Of a stretch of 64,000 nucleotides of DNA, positions 17,438 through 27,151 are shown one piece after another. The translations under genes were made by a program, and so were the position numbers. The stretch comes from Chitinophaga sp. XS-30 (lineage in GTDB: Bacteria; Bacteroidota; Bacteroidia; Chitinophagales; Chitinophagaceae), in NCBI RefSeq assembly GCF_008086345.1, contig NZ_CP043006.1:5330032-5394031 (forward strand). The letters run 5' to 3'. Position 1 is the stretch's first letter; the number at the start of each line of letters is the position of its first letter. The notes under the pieces are model-generated. The model had not been told where the DNA came from. It ran no database searches and worked only from the letters and a program-made list of their open reading frames with translations.

Positions 17438-18592
17438 TCAAGGTAATATTGTCAGCTTGCGCCCTTCCAGCCTGAATTTCACGTTCGATTTCTCCAGTAC
17501 TACCAGGAGTCCCGACAAGGGAATATCTCTCGTCATTTTGCCCCAGAATGTCATGTCCGGAACGCCTTTTTCATATACCACATCAATGTCGTACCATCTT
17601 TCCACCTGCTGCAGGAATTCCGCAAGTTTCGCGCCTTCAAAGTTGAAGATGCCGTTCTTCCAGGCTATCACTTTATCCAGATCCACATCAGCCGTCACAG
17701 TCAGCCCATTCTCTTTTTCCGGTTCCAACCGGGCCTGCTGCCCAGGTTTGAGCAATGCGCGCCGGTTGCCGTGCAATACCGCCAGGCTTCCTTCCAGCAA
17801 TGTTGTTTGCATTACCGGCTCGTTGCTGTAGGCATTGATATTAAAATGCGTCCCCAGCACCTGTACCGTTGCGGTTTGGTTAACCACCACGTTAAAGGGT
17901 TTGCGGTCGTCTTTGGCCACTTCGAAGTAAGCTTCCCCCGTCACTTCCACTGTACGGTCCGCCCCGAGGAAAACCATCGGGAACCGAAGGGAGCTGGCGG
18001 CGTTGAGCCAGACCTTTGTTCCATCGGGCAGTGTCAGCCTGAACTGGCGCCCCTTGGGCGTGGTCATGGTATTATAGATCAATTCTTTCGCACTTTGGTC
18101 CGCATCATCGTACGCCACCTCTCCATTCTCCAGTTTCACATCCACCCCCTGTTGCGAAGCGATCAGGCCGTTGCCCAGGCTATCCAGCTCCACCTGCGTG
18201 CCGTCGGCCAGCGTGAGGATCGCACCGGACCTGCCGGGGGCAATGTCCTGCACCACGGCTGCCTGCTCCGGTGCGGGCGTTCCATTTTCGCCTGTCAGCA
18301 GGTAGGTTACCAGTCCAATCAAAAGAATGGCGGCGGCAGCCCAGCCCCAGCGGCGCATGAAATGCACACGATGCACGGTCACCGGCGCCAGGTCCGCTTT
18401 CTCTTCCCCGATCCTTTCCATCAGGCGCGCATGCACCGCTTCCTGCCAATCCTTCATCCGGGGCACATTGGTGATCTCATCACCCGAAGCTTCCAGCTCC
18501 TCCTCCCAGGCCTCAACGAGGCGCTTTTCCTCTGCGGTACAAAGACCCTGATTATAGCGTTCGAGCAGTTCTCTGGCTTTATTTGCGTCCAT
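17438..18592 (-). CDS. FecR-family anti-sigma factor
   Basis: The frame is open to 18634, but the ATG at 18592 begins MDANKARELLERYNQG, the usual start of this class, and gives 384 residues. There is a cytoplasmic anti-sigma part (1-80), a membrane helix (about 82-99, WGWAAAAILLIGLVTYLL) and a FecR domain with VELDSLG, KVWLNAASSLRFPMVF and GEAYFEVAKDDRKPF. A DUF4974-type C-terminus follows, ending LEGRKLTILP. It should hold the adjacent ECF factor (18657-19268) until the SusC transporter of 13938-17264 signals occupancy. It is one of three FecR paralogues in the window, each next to its own sigma gene. Confidence 0.93.
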   Translation of the reverse strand: MDANKARELLERYNQGLCTAEEKRLVEAWEEELEASGDEITNVPRMKDWQEAVHARLMERIGEEKADLAPVTVHRVHFMRRWGWAAAAILLIGLVTYLLTGENGTPAPEQAAVVQDIAPGRSGAILTLADGTQVELDSLGNGLIASQQGVDVKLENGEVAYDDADQSAKELIYNTMTTPKGRQFRLTLPDGTKVWLNAASSLRFPMVFLGADRTVEVTGEAYFEVAKDDRKPFNVVVNQTATVQVLGTHFNINAYSNEPVMQTTLLEGSLAVLHGNRRALLKPGQQARLEPEKENGLTVTADVDLDKVIAWKNGIFNFEGAKLAEFLQQVERWYDIDVVYEKGVPDMTFWGKMTRDIPLSGLLVVLEKSNVKFRLEGRKLTILP

Positions 18593-18656
18593 AATATTTA
18601 CGTGGTTATAGTATAGTCGGTTGAAAAAGCCCAACCGGGTATAAAAAGGGGAAAAA

Positions 18657-19268
18657 TTATTTCAGCAGGCCGGAAAGAGCCATAATGACGGCTACACCGG
18701 TGTACCCCAGCGTATTTTTTATGAGTATCATCGCCTGTTGCACCTGTTTCCGGGCGGTTTCGGGAGATGTGCCCATTTTTCCGGCAATTTCCGCGTAGCT
18801 GAGATGGTGTTCCCGGCGGAGGGTGTAGGCTTCGCGCACCCGGGCAGGCATGCGGGCAACCGTGGATCGTATGGCTTCCTGGATCTCTTTTAGTTCGAGC
18901 CGGAGCAGGGAATTTGGGGGAAGGGTATGAACAGCGGTATCCGTGAGCAGCGACAGGTAATCCCTGCGGGTGATGTTTCTGGCGATATAATCCCGCACCC
19001 GGTAGCGTACGCTGGTATGGAGGTAGGCGGATACTGAACCGCTGACGGCCAGTTCTTCCCTACGTTGCCAGAGAGAATAAAATACATCCTGCAACACATC
19101 CGCCGCTTCCTCCTCTGCTCTCAGCATCCTTGCCGCCAGGGTAAAAAGCTCGTCCCAATACCGGTTATAGAGTTGGCTGAAGGCCGCGGTATCACCAGAC
19201 GCCATCCGCGTCAGCAAATCCCTTTCAGCCTGTGATTGGTCGGTTGACAATTTTTTCTCGTTTAACAC
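18657..19268 (-). CDS. ECF RNA polymerase sigma factor, FecI-like
   Basis: The 203-residue frame contains region 2 (GDTAAFSQLYNRYWDELFTLA, AADVLQDVFYSLWQRREEL and VSAYLHTSVRYRVRDYI) and region 4 (LSYAEIAGKMGTSPETARKQVQ), then a hydrophobic tail (VAVIMALSGLLK). The start at 19268 is a GTG. TTG at 19250 and ATG at 19205 are alternatives, and a promoter-like motif directly at 19275-19282 makes a later start attractive. It controls the FecR-SusC-SusD-TlpA set downstream. The preceding hairpin at 19380-19411 separates it from the second locus. Confidence 0.92.
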   Translation of the reverse strand: MLNEKKLSTDQSQAERDLLTRMASGDTAAFSQLYNRYWDELFTLAARMLRAEEEAADVLQDVFYSLWQRREELAVSGSVSAYLHTSVRYRVRDYIARNITRRDYLSLLTDTAVHTLPPNSLLRLELKEIQEAIRSTVARMPARVREAYTLRREHHLSYAEIAGKMGTSPETARKQVQQAMILIKNTLGYTGVAVIMALSGLLK

Positions 19269-19274
19269 CCCATT

Positions 19275-19282
19275 GCAAACTA
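19275..19282 (-). promoter_or_regulatory. TAGTTTGC promoter-like element before the sigma gene
   Basis: TAGTTTGC on the minus strand resembles the Bacteroidota -7 element TAnnTTTG with one base less spacing. The same 8-mer, followed by a similar GGG-containing stretch and a TTAAACG, precedes the other complete-locus sigma gene at 27855-27862. Shared position and flanks are the support; no -33 element was identified. Confidence 0.35.
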
Positions 19283-19379
19283 TGACAAAAAACGGAAAAA
19301 TTGAACACAGAATGGACAGGGAGATTGCATTGCTGCTGTTAACGAGGACTTGCAGTTTTGGAATGGCGCAGTTAATCCA

Positions 19380-19411
19380 GGGGCCGTTTCAGCTATTTCC
19401 GAAACGGCCCC
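19380..19411 (-). terminator. Hairpin ending the second SusCD-TlpA operon
   Basis: GGGGCCGTTTC and GAAACGGCCCC form a perfect 11-bp GC-rich stem with a 10-base loop, 24 bp downstream of the TlpA stop codon at 19435. There is no strong T-run on the minus strand, so this may be a weak or factor-assisted terminator. Its place between two operons supports that role. Confidence 0.65.
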
Positions 19412-19434
19412 GTTATCCTGCTATTGCCTTACGC

Positions 19435-20601
19435 TTATTTTATCTTTTCCCGGATCTGATCCAGCGTTACATTCTCCGCCACCACAATTCCTTTTGCATC
19501 GAGCAGGAACATGGCGGGAATGGCTTTCACCTGGTAAGCGTTGGCAAGGCCCTGACGGTCGAGATAGCTGTGCCAGGGGAAGTTTTCTTCCTTGTCGGCT
19601 TTCGTCCAGTCGGTGTCTTTCTTGTCGATCGACACGCTGATGATCTCCACGTCTTTGCTATTTTCAGTATAGAACGCTTTCAGGGCAGGCACCGCCTTGC
19701 GGCAGGGCGCGCACCAGGAAGCCCAGAAATCAACGACCACATATTTCTTCCCTTTCGCGATGGAGGCGAAAGATACCGGTTGCTTGTTCACATCGGCAAA
19801 CGCCAGCGAGGGAGCTTTCTGGCCGATATAGCTTTTCGGGTAAAGGTTGGCATATACCGCCTGGCCGTAATAGCTTTCTTTTGCTTCTTTGGAGAATTGC
19901 TCGAAAAGAGGCTTTTGTTCCGGTGTTAAATAGCTGAAATTATTGAGCAGGAGGAACGGTCCCCACCAGGTATCTTTATTGGCGATAACCAGGGAATCGA
20001 TGGCATTGCCAACCGTCTGGAAGAATTCATGCTCTTCTTTTTCGAACTGCTTCCAGGCATCCGAAGTCATGATTTTTTTCTGCAAAACGGTATCCTTTGC
20101 ATTGCGGGCTGCGGTCAGCTCATCGGTAACGGCTTTGCCGCGTTCATGATAGGCTTCATACAGTACATTCAGGCGGCTGCGCAGGGAGGATTTTTCTTCA
20201 TACGCTGCGTGCGACTGGCTGCCTTTCACCTGGATATCAGAGAAAGTCAGGCCCTTGCCGCCTTTGCCCGGCGCTGCCTTCCCGGTTACGCTGATCGCTG
20301 CATTTTCCACCATCAGTGAAAAGCCGCTGTAGCCGCCGTCGGCGATCTTCACGAAAAAGTAACGCGGACCGTCCACGCTGCCGGTAAAAGTAAACTGGCC
20401 GGATTTCACGATAGCGGTGCCAACGGGTTTTTCGTCCTTGTGGGTACCGGCAGGGATCATTTCCATGACGGTGCCGTCGGGCAGTTCGCTGAAATGTCCG
20501 GTGATGGTGTATTTTCCTTCAGGCTGGAAAGATGAAAATATCACCGCGAGCGCCAGAACGGCCGCGGTGAAGAAGGTTTTGCTGAGCAGTGTTTTTCTCA
20601 T
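19435..20601 (-). CDS. Secreted TlpA/AhpC-type thioredoxin with DUF4369-like N-terminus
   Basis: The 388-residue precursor has a signal peptide (VLALAVIFSSF). An N-terminal beta domain (YTITGHFSELPDGTVMEM..., FTFTGSVDGPRYFFVKI) is typical of DUF4369, followed by a helical linker. The C-terminal redoxin domain begins near residue 255 (IGQKAPSLAFADVNKQPVS), with active-site WASWCAPCRK near 293-301 and cis-proline KAIPAMFLLD. It is a periplasmic thiol-disulfide protein. It follows the SusD gene by only 6 bp and is the last gene of the locus. It is not closely alike in its N-terminal part to the thioredoxin of the first complete locus, so the two operons acquired functionally similar but different terminal genes. 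Confidence 0.92.
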   Translation of the reverse strand: MRKTLLSKTFFTAAVLALAVIFSSFQPEGKYTITGHFSELPDGTVMEMIPAGTHKDEKPVGTAIVKSGQFTFTGSVDGPRYFFVKIADGGYSGFSLMVENAAISVTGKAAPGKGGKGLTFSDIQVKGSQSHAAYEEKSSLRSRLNVLYEAYHERGKAVTDELTAARNAKDTVLQKKIMTSDAWKQFEKEEHEFFQTVGNAIDSLVIANKDTWWGPFLLLNNFSYLTPEQKPLFEQFSKEAKESYYGQAVYANLYPKSYIGQKAPSLAFADVNKQPVSFASIAKGKKYVVVDFWASWCAPCRKAVPALKAFYTENSKDVEIISVSIDKKDTDWTKADKEENFPWHSYLDRQGLANAYQVKAIPAMFLLDAKGIVVAENVTLDQIREKIK

Positions 20602-20607
20602 GGCGGG

Positions 20608-22020
20608 TTATTGATTTACGTTTTGATGAATGGTTCCGTTGCCGGGATTGTTGATGGCGCCTTGCGGGAAGGGCATCGTCCACATATGTGAGCCTGGCGC
20701 AAGCGTCAGGGCGGTTCCGTTCTCGGTTTTTGCGAGTGTACGCGCGTACTGGGGCTCTTTGTTGAACCTCCGCATGTCCGCAAATGCCACGATGGAAAAG
20801 AGCGTTATGCTTTCCTTGGTGCGGCGGATGTATTCGATGGCTTCGGCAGTGGAGGCTGCGGTGAGCGCAGTGTATTGCGCAGGCAGGATGCGTTTTATGC
20901 GAACGGCGTTCAGCGCCTGCATGGCACCGGACCAATCGTCTTCCCGTGCCAGGCATTCCGCCTTGATCAGGTACACCTCGGAGGTGGTGATGCCGCCATC
21001 GTTAAACCGGCCGGTCATGATACTGTAGTAGTACGTGTCCGTTCCGATGGTACGCAGTTTCCAGCGGCTCATGAAGCTGGCGTCGCCGGCTTCGAAACGG
21101 GCCGCACGGTCCGTACGGATATTATACTCTCTTTTGCTGTAAGTGGCATCTTCATGTCCGAAGATGTAATTCTCTTCGAAATCGTATGTGCGCGGCGAAG
21201 GGAGGCTGGGATATACGCCCGGCTGATCGATCTGGGTTTGGTAGCTATTGTAAAAGGCCACCCAGTCGAAGAGTTTGTCATTTTGCGCCAGGGCCTCGTT
21301 GGCGGAGGTAAGGGCTTTATCGTAGTCACCCATCTGGAGATATACCCTGGCCAGGAAGGCATGCGCCGCGCCTTTGGAGCCATGCAGGATGGTAGCGCCT
21401 TTCACGGGCAGGTCGGGCAAAGCTTCGCTGGCGTTGCGAATGATGTAATCGTACATTTCCTGGATGGTCACCTGCTGGTAGGGCGCCCCGATGTCCGCGC
21501 TTTCGATAAGCGGAACAGACAGTTTGGTACCGGCACTGGAGGCATCGTAGGTATCTGCATAATAATTCACCAGCAGGAAGTAATGCATGGCGCGGCCCAG
21601 TTTGGCTTGTGCTATGAGGACCTTCCGTTCCGCATCTGTGGCTTCGGTAGCTTCCGGCGCGTACTGAACGAGGAGATTATAGCTGGAAATGGCTGCGTAG
21701 GCGGTGTAGTAAGCGGATTCGTCGCTGTTGTTGTAGGTGACCCTGTTCTCCCCTTCGGACCACATGTAATTGGCCTTGTTAAGCGGGTAATAATTCAGGG
21801 CCTCCGCCCGCTCGAAGCGGTCGTTAAGAAGATATATTGCCTGCAGATGCGGGTAGCGGTGATTGCCATACTCGTCGCGCATCAGGGCTTCGAAATCTGC
21901 CAGCGTGGTGGGCATTTTGCGACCCTTGGGCACGATGTCGAGATACTTGCTGCAGCCGCTTGTCAGCACTATACCCAGTATCAGGGCGATGTATATGTTA
22001 AATCTGATAATTCGCTTCAT
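20608..22020 (-). CDS. RagB/SusD-family lipoprotein
   Basis: The 470-residue precursor has lipobox LTSGC (Cys23) and mature start SKYLDIVPKG. A TPR-like helical scaffold includes AKLGRAMHYFLLVNYYADTY, an ARVYLQMGDYDKALTSANEAL repeat, and C-terminal EVYLIKAECLAREDDWSGAMQALNAVR. These are standard SusD features. It binds substrate at the cell surface with the SusC protein encoded 113 bp upstream. It differs substantially from the 12551-13924 SusD, so the two loci probably take up different substrates. Confidence 0.94.
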   Translation of the reverse strand: MKRIIRFNIYIALILGIVLTSGCSKYLDIVPKGRKMPTTLADFEALMRDEYGNHRYPHLQAIYLLNDRFERAEALNYYPLNKANYMWSEGENRVTYNNSDESAYYTAYAAISSYNLLVQYAPEATEATDAERKVLIAQAKLGRAMHYFLLVNYYADTYDASSAGTKLSVPLIESADIGAPYQQVTIQEMYDYIIRNASEALPDLPVKGATILHGSKGAAHAFLARVYLQMGDYDKALTSANEALAQNDKLFDWVAFYNSYQTQIDQPGVYPSLPSPRTYDFEENYIFGHEDATYSKREYNIRTDRAARFEAGDASFMSRWKLRTIGTDTYYYSIMTGRFNDGGITTSEVYLIKAECLAREDDWSGAMQALNAVRIKRILPAQYTALTAASTAEAIEYIRRTKESITLFSIVAFADMRRFNKEPQYARTLAKTENGTALTLAPGSHMWTMPFPQGAINNPGNGTIHQNVNQ

Positions 22021-22133
22021 CTGTTAATGTTTATTTTTTACGGGCCAAATGGAACCTCGCATTAACATGGCCCTGTGTGATAAAATGTATCTTGCTCGGT
22101 TTCATAGCCTTTTCTTTTTTAAAGGTTCGATGA

Positions 22134-25100
22134 TTACAGTCCAAGTTGCAGGCTCCACACATAATTGGGTCTTACATATCCTCCCATCAGGTATTTGGCG
22201 TTCTTGTCAGCCGCAATGGTAAATGCGTTCTCGACGTTGAACTGGAAACGCGCGCTTTGCAGGAAAGCCCTGCGGATAAAGTGCTCCGGCAGATTGTAAG
22301 CCAGCGAAATATTCCGCATGCGGATGTTGGCCGCATTCAGCACGTTAATGGAAGCCCTGCTATACAGACTGTATGTATCGGAGCTGAAAGCCGGGTCTTC
22401 CGCAAAGATTGCCCTCGGCACATTGGTGGTGGCCTCGTCGCCGGGCTCGCGCCAGCGGTTGACGATATCCTTGTTCACAGCGCTGAACTGGGTCATGTAG
22501 CTGAACATATTGTAATTGTAGGCATTCCCGAGCATGGGCAGGAATGTGTTCCGCATTTTGTGCCCACCTTCGTAGGTGAGCAGGAACGCGAAGGTGAAGC
22601 GCTTATAGTCGAGGGCGCTGCTGAATGATCCGCTGTATGTGGGCACGGTGGTACCGAGGTACTTGATGGCGTCCAGCTCACTTGGCGAGAACGTGGCGAT
22701 GCTTCCCTTTTCGTCATACACCTGCGGCAAACCTTCTGCGCTGAGGCCTGCCCACTCATACCCGTAGAGTGCCTGGTAGGGATTGCCGACGCGGGGATAA
22801 GCCATCGGATAGTCCAGCTGGAGGAAATATACCGGTGCTTCCACGTTCACATACGTTACTTTGTTCTTGTTGTAGGCGAAGAGGCCGGTGAGGTTCCACT
22901 TCCAGTTTTTGGAACGGATGATGTCGGCACTGATGGTAGTTTCCAGGCCGTGGTTGGTCATTTCACCGTTATTGATCTCATAGGTGGAATATCCGAACCC
23001 TTCGGTGGGCACCCCCATGGTGTTGGCCAGCAGGTCTTTCCCCTGTTTGCGGTAATAATCCACGGAACCGGTGATCCTGTTGTCGTACATCGTTACATCC
23101 ACGCCTATGTTGCCGGTGAACGTGCGCTCCCATGACAGCAACGGATTAGGTCTGGAACTGATGCTGCCCTGGACTCCCCCTACCTGGAAGTTCGGACTGT
23201 AGTAAGCGGTCATGTACGGTGCGGCGTTTTTGGAAATATTACCACCTACACCATACGAACCGCGCAGCTTCAGGAAGGTCACAAAACCGGGCGTAAAGAA
23301 GGGCTCGCGGTAGATGTTCCAGCCCAGGCCCGCAGACCAGAGGGGTTTGTTCTGATATTCGGAGTTGGTGCCCCAGAGGTTGGAACGGTCCCAGCGGAGA
23401 CTGCCTGTTACCAGGTATTTGTCATCATAAGCATATCCCACGTTACCGTAAAACGACACGAAGCGGTTGATGATCTCCCGGTCGAAGCCCAGGTCGCTGG
23501 CAGAAAAATTGCCGTTGAAGAACGTTCCCTGCGCATTAGCCAGTGCCGGCGCATCGATCAGGTTATAGGAAAGCACATGAGGGTCGTAATTATATTGCGT
23601 CTGGTCGTTCAGTTCCAGCTTCATGTTCTTCGTTTCCGAACCCATGATCGCCGTAACGTTGTGATGCTGACCGAAACGCTTGTCGAAATTCAGCTGCTGG
23701 CGGAAGTTGTAGGCCGTATTCAGCTGGTTCTCGCGGTTGTAGATGTTGCCGTACGGAAGCAGGTAGAAGAACCCCTGATCTGCCGTGTATCCCGCAAAAC
23801 TGTTGACCCGGTTGCGCACGTAATAGCTGTTCTTGTCGTACAGGGTATTGCTGCGCATGTTGTTATTTTCGTACTGGAACGACACCTGGTAGTTCAGCCA
23901 TTTCGTGAACTTCACATCCAGCTTCGCATAGCTCCGGCTCATGAAGCTGCTCGTCCGTTCCAGGTTACGCCCGATCTCGTCCAGCGGGGTAATGTCCATG
24001 TTGTAGAGATCGTACTGGTTGATGATCGACAGGGAGTTCTGATTGAGGCGGCGATCGGCTGTCATGGTAAAATTGGAGCCGTCGGAGTTTTTCAGATAGT
24101 CGTACGGCATCACGCCATATCCGGGTGACATGGCATTATAGGTTTGCCTTTTGCCATCGGCGTACTGGAGATAGGAACTTACTTCAAAATCAAGCCAGGG
24201 TGTAAGGTGCGCGGTGTTCCGAATGTTCAGGCCGAGGTTCTTGTTGGCGGTGAATTTATCTTCCAGCGCATTGTGGCGGTAGGTCACGGAAGCATAGAAA
24301 GCATTCCTGTCGCTCGCATTGGCCACGTTCACGTTGTACTGTTGCAGGAAGGTATTGCGTTTGGCATAGTCGGCCACGTCGTCGTAAAACTTGTATCCCT
24401 GTCCCGCCAGGCTGTTCAGCTTAGCATCCAGTTCCTGCTGGCTGATGTTGCCGGCGTGGAAATTGAGGTAAGCGTCGGCCCCCTGGTTGATATACACTTT
24501 ATTTTCCAGGAGCGACTGGGCGTAAGTAGCTGCGCCGGAGCCCTGAAAGTTGGGATTGCCGGCGGCCCATTCCTTTTCCAGTTCAAGGATTTCGGCGGAA
24601 TTGGTGAGCCTGCCGGTATAATAATTGAAAGGCCGGTAGGTAATGGTAGAAGATGCGTTCACCTGCGGACGGCCTTTCTTCGCTCTTTTGGTAATGATCA
24701 CCACCACGCCGTTGGCCGCGCGTGCGCCGTAGATGGAAGCGGCAGCCGCGTCTTTCAGTACGGTGATCTTTTCAATGTCTTCCAGGTTGAGGCCGGGGAG
24801 GTTTTCCTGGAGGGAATTTCCCGAGAAAGTGGTATTCTCCACCGGGAAACCGTCTATCACGTACAGCGGGGTGGTAACGCCGTTCATGGAGGTGGTGCCG
24901 CGGATCAGTCCATTATTGTAGCCGGCTACGCGCCCTTCGAGCAGTGCGCCCAGGTCGCTGAGGCGTTGTTGCTTCAGGGAAGAGGCGGTAACGGTGGCGA
25001 AAGCGCCGGTAGAGCGCTCCTTGCTGAGCGTCTGGTAACCAGTGGCGTAGTTATTAACGGTAATCGCGTCGAGGGAGTCTACCATCATGGTGAGCACCAC

Positions 25101-25829
25101 TTCGAAATTTACGGACGCATCATCGCCGGGCAGGCGTTTCACATCCGGTATGGTCCGGCCGGATACAAGCCGGGCAATAGCCACTTCCTTCATCTGGAAA
25201 CCGATGGAGGAGATCTGTAGCACCGCGTCTTCCGGCACCGCAGCCAGGGTAAACATCCCTTCGCCGCTGGTAGAAGCGCCGGTCTGCGTGCCTTTCACGC
25301 GAACGGAAGCACCCGGAAGCGGTTGCCGCTCCTGGGTATAGACGATGCCCGATACCTTCACGTCCCGCACCGGCACCTGCTGGTCCGCAGGTTTTTCGGA
25401 GAGGAAAATGGTTTCCACCGAAATACGGTAGTTGAGCGACCGGTCTTTGAGCACCCTGTCGAGAAATTCGCCGAGCGGCATATTCCGGGCGGAAATGCTC
25501 ACCGGTTGCTTGTCGCGGATGAGCTGTTTGTTGTACATCACCACATAACCCGCCTGTTCCTTGATGACGGAAAACACTTTTTCCAGCGACACGTTGTTGC
25601 CGGAGAATGTGATGTGTTGGGAACGGACGCTCCCGGAAACATGAAGGCATACAGCCAGCAGCAGAAAGCTCACAATTTTCATGATACGCAGCATTTGTTC
25701 AAATTGCCGCCGTGTCGCGCTGTGTGGTAGAGATACTGAATCGTTCTTTCTACATACATCGGTTAAGGGATAGCTGAACCGGCCTCTTACGGGCACGCGC
25801 CACCGCTTGCAAATAGCAGTTTTTTGCAT
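22134..25829 (-). CDS. SusC/RagA-family TonB-dependent transporter with STN domain
   Basis: Starting at the ATG in the conserved leader block (25829) the protein has 1231 residues. A 36-codon alternative arrangement would begin 9 bp earlier at 25838. A long basic pre-sequence of about 50 residues precedes the signal core MKIVSFLLLAVCLHVSG. An STN domain (ITFSGNNVSLEKVFSVIKEQ...), a CarboxypepD-reg-like domain (GIVYTQERQPLPGASVRVKG) and a plug with LLEGRVAGYN, LYVIDGFPVENT and DAAAASIYGARAANGVVVI follow. The barrel ends VWSLQLGL. The presence of STN fits FecR signalling. It pairs with the SusD at 20608-22020. Confidence 0.95.
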   Translation of the reverse strand: MQKTAICKRWRVPVRGRFSYPLTDVCRKNDSVSLPHSATRRQFEQMLRIMKIVSFLLLAVCLHVSGSVRSQHITFSGNNVSLEKVFSVIKEQAGYVVMYNKQLIRDKQPVSISARNMPLGEFLDRVLKDRSLNYRISVETIFLSEKPADQQVPVRDVKVSGIVYTQERQPLPGASVRVKGTQTGASTSGEGMFTLAAVPEDAVLQISSIGFQMKEVAIARLVSGRTIPDVKRLPGDDASVNFEVVLTMMVDSLDAITVNNYATGYQTLSKERSTGAFATVTASSLKQQRLSDLGALLEGRVAGYNNGLIRGTTSMNGVTTPLYVIDGFPVENTTFSGNSLQENLPGLNLEDIEKITVLKDAAAASIYGARAANGVVVIITKRAKKGRPQVNASSTITYRPFNYYTGRLTNSAEILELEKEWAAGNPNFQGSGAATYAQSLLENKVYINQGADAYLNFHAGNISQQELDAKLNSLAGQGYKFYDDVADYAKRNTFLQQYNVNVANASDRNAFYASVTYRHNALEDKFTANKNLGLNIRNTAHLTPWLDFEVSSYLQYADGKRQTYNAMSPGYGVMPYDYLKNSDGSNFTMTADRRLNQNSLSIINQYDLYNMDITPLDEIGRNLERTSSFMSRSYAKLDVKFTKWLNYQVSFQYENNNMRSNTLYDKNSYYVRNRVNSFAGYTADQGFFYLLPYGNIYNRENQLNTAYNFRQQLNFDKRFGQHHNVTAIMGSETKNMKLELNDQTQYNYDPHVLSYNLIDAPALANAQGTFFNGNFSASDLGFDREIINRFVSFYGNVGYAYDDKYLVTGSLRWDRSNLWGTNSEYQNKPLWSAGLGWNIYREPFFTPGFVTFLKLRGSYGVGGNISKNAAPYMTAYYSPNFQVGGVQGSISSRPNPLLSWERTFTGNIGVDVTMYDNRITGSVDYYRKQGKDLLANTMGVPTEGFGYSTYEINNGEMTNHGLETTISADIIRSKNWKWNLTGLFAYNKNKVTYVNVEAPVYFLQLDYPMAYPRVGNPYQALYGYEWAGLSAEGLPQVYDEKGSIATFSPSELDAIKYLGTTVPTYSGSFSSALDYKRFTFAFLLTYEGGHKMRNTFLPMLGNAYNYNMFSYMTQFSAVNKDIVNRWREPGDEATTNVPRAIFAEDPAFSSDTYSLYSRASINVLNAANIRMRNISLAYNLPEHFIRRAFLQSARFQFNVENAFTIAADKNAKYLMGGYVRPNYVWSLQLGL

Positions 25830-25857
25830 AAATTGCAATGTTTGGTTTGGTTGTTAA
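25820..25857 (-). promoter_or_regulatory. Conserved leader/start block of the second complete SusC locus
   Basis: This is the second copy of the block at 17255-17289. The minus strand reads TTAACAACCAAACC, a short spacer, then GCAATTTATGCAAAAAAC. The ATG inside is at 25829, which decides the start of this SusC over 25838. Confidence 0.5.
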
Positions 25858-25987
25858 ACGTAATTACTGTACGGCATTATAACCTTGCTGAACCTTCGCC
25901 GGGAGTGACCCCATCACTTCCGGTTTTTTATTCGGCAAGACCTCGATTTTTTTTCAGGCAACGCGCAGGGATGAAGGCAGACCGGCT

Positions 25988-27151
25988 TCAGGGCAAAACT
26001 ACCAGCCGCCGGTTTGTGTCTATCCTGAATTTCACGCTGGCGTCCTGCAGACCGAGGAGTACGTTGGACAGGGGTTCGTTCCTGCCCATTTCCCCACCGA
26101 ACATGATATCCGGTATTCCCTTTTCGTAGACGATCTCCAGATCGTACCACCTGGCCAGTTCACGCATCACTTCATCCAGTTTTTTATTGTCGAAATTGAA
26201 CAATCCATTCTTCCAGGCTACAGCAGCTTCAGCGTTGGGCACGTTGCGCTGCTGCAATTGCGTGCCTTCCATCACTGCCTGCTGACCGGGATTGAGGATG
26301 GCCTGATTACCACCCGTTACCGCTACAGCCAGCCTGCCTTCCAGCAGGGTAGCAACGGTCACCGTTTCGTCCGGGTACGCCTTTACATTGAAGCGGGTGC
26401 CCAGCACACGGAGCGATGTTCTGCCAGGCACGTTCACGATGAAAGGCAGTTGTTTGTTTTCCGTCACTTCGAAATAGGCTTCGCCTGTTACCGTGACCTC
26501 CCTTGTGGTTCCGGTGAACGCCACCGGGAAGCGGATGCTGCTGGCGGAATTGAGCCATACCTTCGATCCATCGGGCAGCAGGAGCCTGAACTGCCTGCCG
26601 CGCGGGATGGTAATGGTATTGAACTCTGCAACTTCCTTCCCGTGCGCGCCGGCGTCGTACGTCAGCTGCCCTTTGCCAAGCGTCAGTTTGCTCCCGCCCT
26701 GGCGGGCTATTTCGCCCCCGGAGGTACTGTCAAGCGGGATCTCGGACCCGTCGGCCAGCGTCAGGATTGCGCCTTCATGCCCCGGCTGTACATCGGGCTC
26801 CGCAGGGGCCTGCACGACGGGAGGGCGTTGTACGGCGGGTTGCCGGGTCAGCCACAGGGCGGCTCCCGCCCCCACGAGGCATAAAACGGCCGCAGCCCAG
26901 CCCCAACGGCGGAAAAAAGACGGGCGGCGAAGAGGCACTACCGCCGGTTCCCGCATGGGAATTTCAATCGCTTCCAGTTCCGTCATCTGCTCCATCATCC
27001 ATTCCCGATCGGACAAGACCTCCGTCAGCCGGCCGTTTTCCGGATTTTCCGCGGCCCAGCTTTCCAGGTGCCGCAGCTCTTCTTCGGAGATCTTCCCTTC
27101 CAGCTTTTTCAGCAGAAGGTGTTCCAGTTCATGCATTCTTTGCGCATCCAT
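25988..27151 (-). CDS. FecR-family anti-sigma factor
   Basis: The 387 residues comprise a cytoplasmic part (1-80), a membrane helix (about 83-101, RWGWAAAVLCLVGAGAALWL) and a FecR domain with EIPLDSTSGG, KVWLNSASSIRFPVAFTG and GEAYFEVTENKQLPF. The DUF4974-like C-terminus ends FRIDTNRRLVVLP. It is the anti-sigma partner of the ECF factor at 27243-27830 and the expected periplasmic sensor of the SusC at 22134-25829, 158 bp downstream. Confidence 0.93.
   Translation of the reverse strand: MDAQRMHELEHLLLKKLEGKISEEELRHLESWAAENPENGRLTEVLSDREWMMEQMTELEAIEIPMREPAVVPLRRPSFFRRWGWAAAVLCLVGAGAALWLTRQPAVQRPPVVQAPAEPDVQPGHEGAILTLADGSEIPLDSTSGGEIARQGGSKLTLGKGQLTYDAGAHGKEVAEFNTITIPRGRQFRLLLPDGSKVWLNSASSIRFPVAFTGTTREVTVTGEAYFEVTENKQLPFIVNVPGRTSLRVLGTRFNVKAYPDETVTVATLLEGRLAVAVTGGNQAILNPGQQAVMEGTQLQQRNVPNAEAAVAWKNGLFNFDNKKLDEVMRELARWYDLEIVYEKGIPDIMFGGEMGRNEPLSNVLLGLQDASVKFRIDTNRRLVVLP

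Noticed and set aside
20875-22065. Plus-strand frame of 396 codons opposite SusD
   Set aside because: Complete antisense of a well-supported SusD gene; no domain and no start signal.
24144-25220. Plus-strand frame of 358 codons opposite SusC
   Set aside because: Antisense shadow of the SusC plug and STN region; composition is not protein-like.
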